Assembly: GCA_014381825.1 (NCBI GenBank)
Contig: JACNKX010000075.1
Coordinates: 1-64,000 of the forward strand
Direction of reading: 5' to 3'
Length of the DNA stretch: 64,000 nucleotides
Origin: Planctomycetota bacterium
Lineage (GTDB): Bacteria > Planctomycetota > Planctomycetia > Pirellulales > Pirellulaceae
Below the pieces are notes generated by a model. That model had not been told where the DNA came from, did no database searches, and worked only from the letters and a program-made list of their open reading frames with translations. The position numbers and the translations under genes are program-made. Positions 63,866 to 64,000 of this stretch are shown here, one piece after another. Each line of letters begins with the position of its first letter. Position 1 is the stretch's first letter.

Positions 63866-64000
63866 TCAGTTTCGGCTGGGTAGTTGGTCCATGGCTTCAC
63901 GGACAAGATCCGAGTGATCTTCGGCCTTGAGCTGCTGGCGAACGATCCGACCGGCCAAGTTGACGGCCAAGTCGACGCTCTTTTCCGTCATCTCTTGTAA
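63866..64000 (-). CDS. atpF: ATP synthase F0 subunit b, C-terminal part (cut by window edge)
   Basis: 44 codons and a TGA enter from the right edge. The frame reads SVDLAVNLAGRIVRQQLKAE, then DHSDLVREAMDQLPSRN, typical of the b-subunit C-terminus that contacts delta. The rest, with the membrane helix, lies outside. It is too short for many gene finders, but position upstream of atpH makes it secure. Confidence 0.9.
   Translation of the reverse strand, partial: LQEMTEKSVDLAVNLAGRIVRQQLKAEDHSDLVREAMDQLPSRN

Overview
This window looks like a piece of a planctomycete chromosome, most like the Pirellulales. The evidence is a prepilin-type DUF1559 protein, a DUF1501 protein, a run of sulfatase genes, sialidase and FG-GAP/VCBS proteins, and three large surface proteins that carry a basic leader ending in an E-x-L-x-x-R-x-L type motif. 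There are also two CsrA paralogues, an ECF-like sigma factor and many small proteins I do not recognise. Housekeeping anchors (rpmB-gatCAB, proC, tRNA-Cys and the atp operon) show that this is core chromosome mixed with accessory surface and catabolic genes.

Layout. 0-3.2 kb: a Calx-beta surface protein and a small membrane-anchored protein. 3.5-8.6 kb: a sigma factor, csrA with a long tail, a lipase-like lipoprotein, a PLP aminotransferase and a second csrA. 8.9-14.7 kb: TPR, FMN-barrel, PQQ-propeller, larE and sialidase genes. 14.8-19.0 kb (minus strand): DUF1501 protein, then a deiodinase-like selenoprotein with EF-hands that reads through an in-frame UGA, then an isochorismatase-like hydrolase. 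19.4-25.2 kb: an M1 peptidase, tRNA-Cys, two small unknowns and a TPR-glycosyltransferase. 25.7-30.2 kb: rpmB-gatC-gatA-gatB and a SAM hydroxide adenosyltransferase in one minus-strand run. 30.5-35.1 kb: a PilZ protein, a fused CobA-HemD, an SGNH hydrolase, a truncated sulfatase and an intact sulfatase. 35.2-40.1 kb: a MurF-like ligase fused to a toroid-like domain, and an aminotransferase. 40.2-46.8 kb: a DUF1559 protein, an ankyrin lipoprotein, and a 1566-residue protein with dockerin, Asp-Ser stalk, Calx-beta and lipase parts. 47.3-55.2 kb: a sialidase-VCBS protein, a zinc ribbon protein and a 1431-residue FG-GAP/dockerin protein. 55.3-58.2 kb: small unknowns and proC. 58.4-64.0 kb: atpF'-H-A-(DUF4870)-G-D-C on the minus strand, cut by the window edge.

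Main points of interest. (1) The gene at 15726-17504 is most simply read as one selenoprotein: UGA sits in a C-L-T-U-P-P-F context like the iodothyronine deiodinase active site, homology continues on both sides, and a bacterial-type SECIS hairpin follows at the right distance. Ordinary annotation would split or truncate it. (2) The SD-stalk lipase-like protein overlaps an ankyrin-repeat lipoprotein gene by four bases, which suggests a surface-displayed effector with its immunity or activator partner; this is inference. (3) Two 11-base poly-G tracts lie inside coding sequences where a one-base change would switch the reading frame. (4) An 85-bp double palindrome lies in frame inside the Mur ligase fusion gene.
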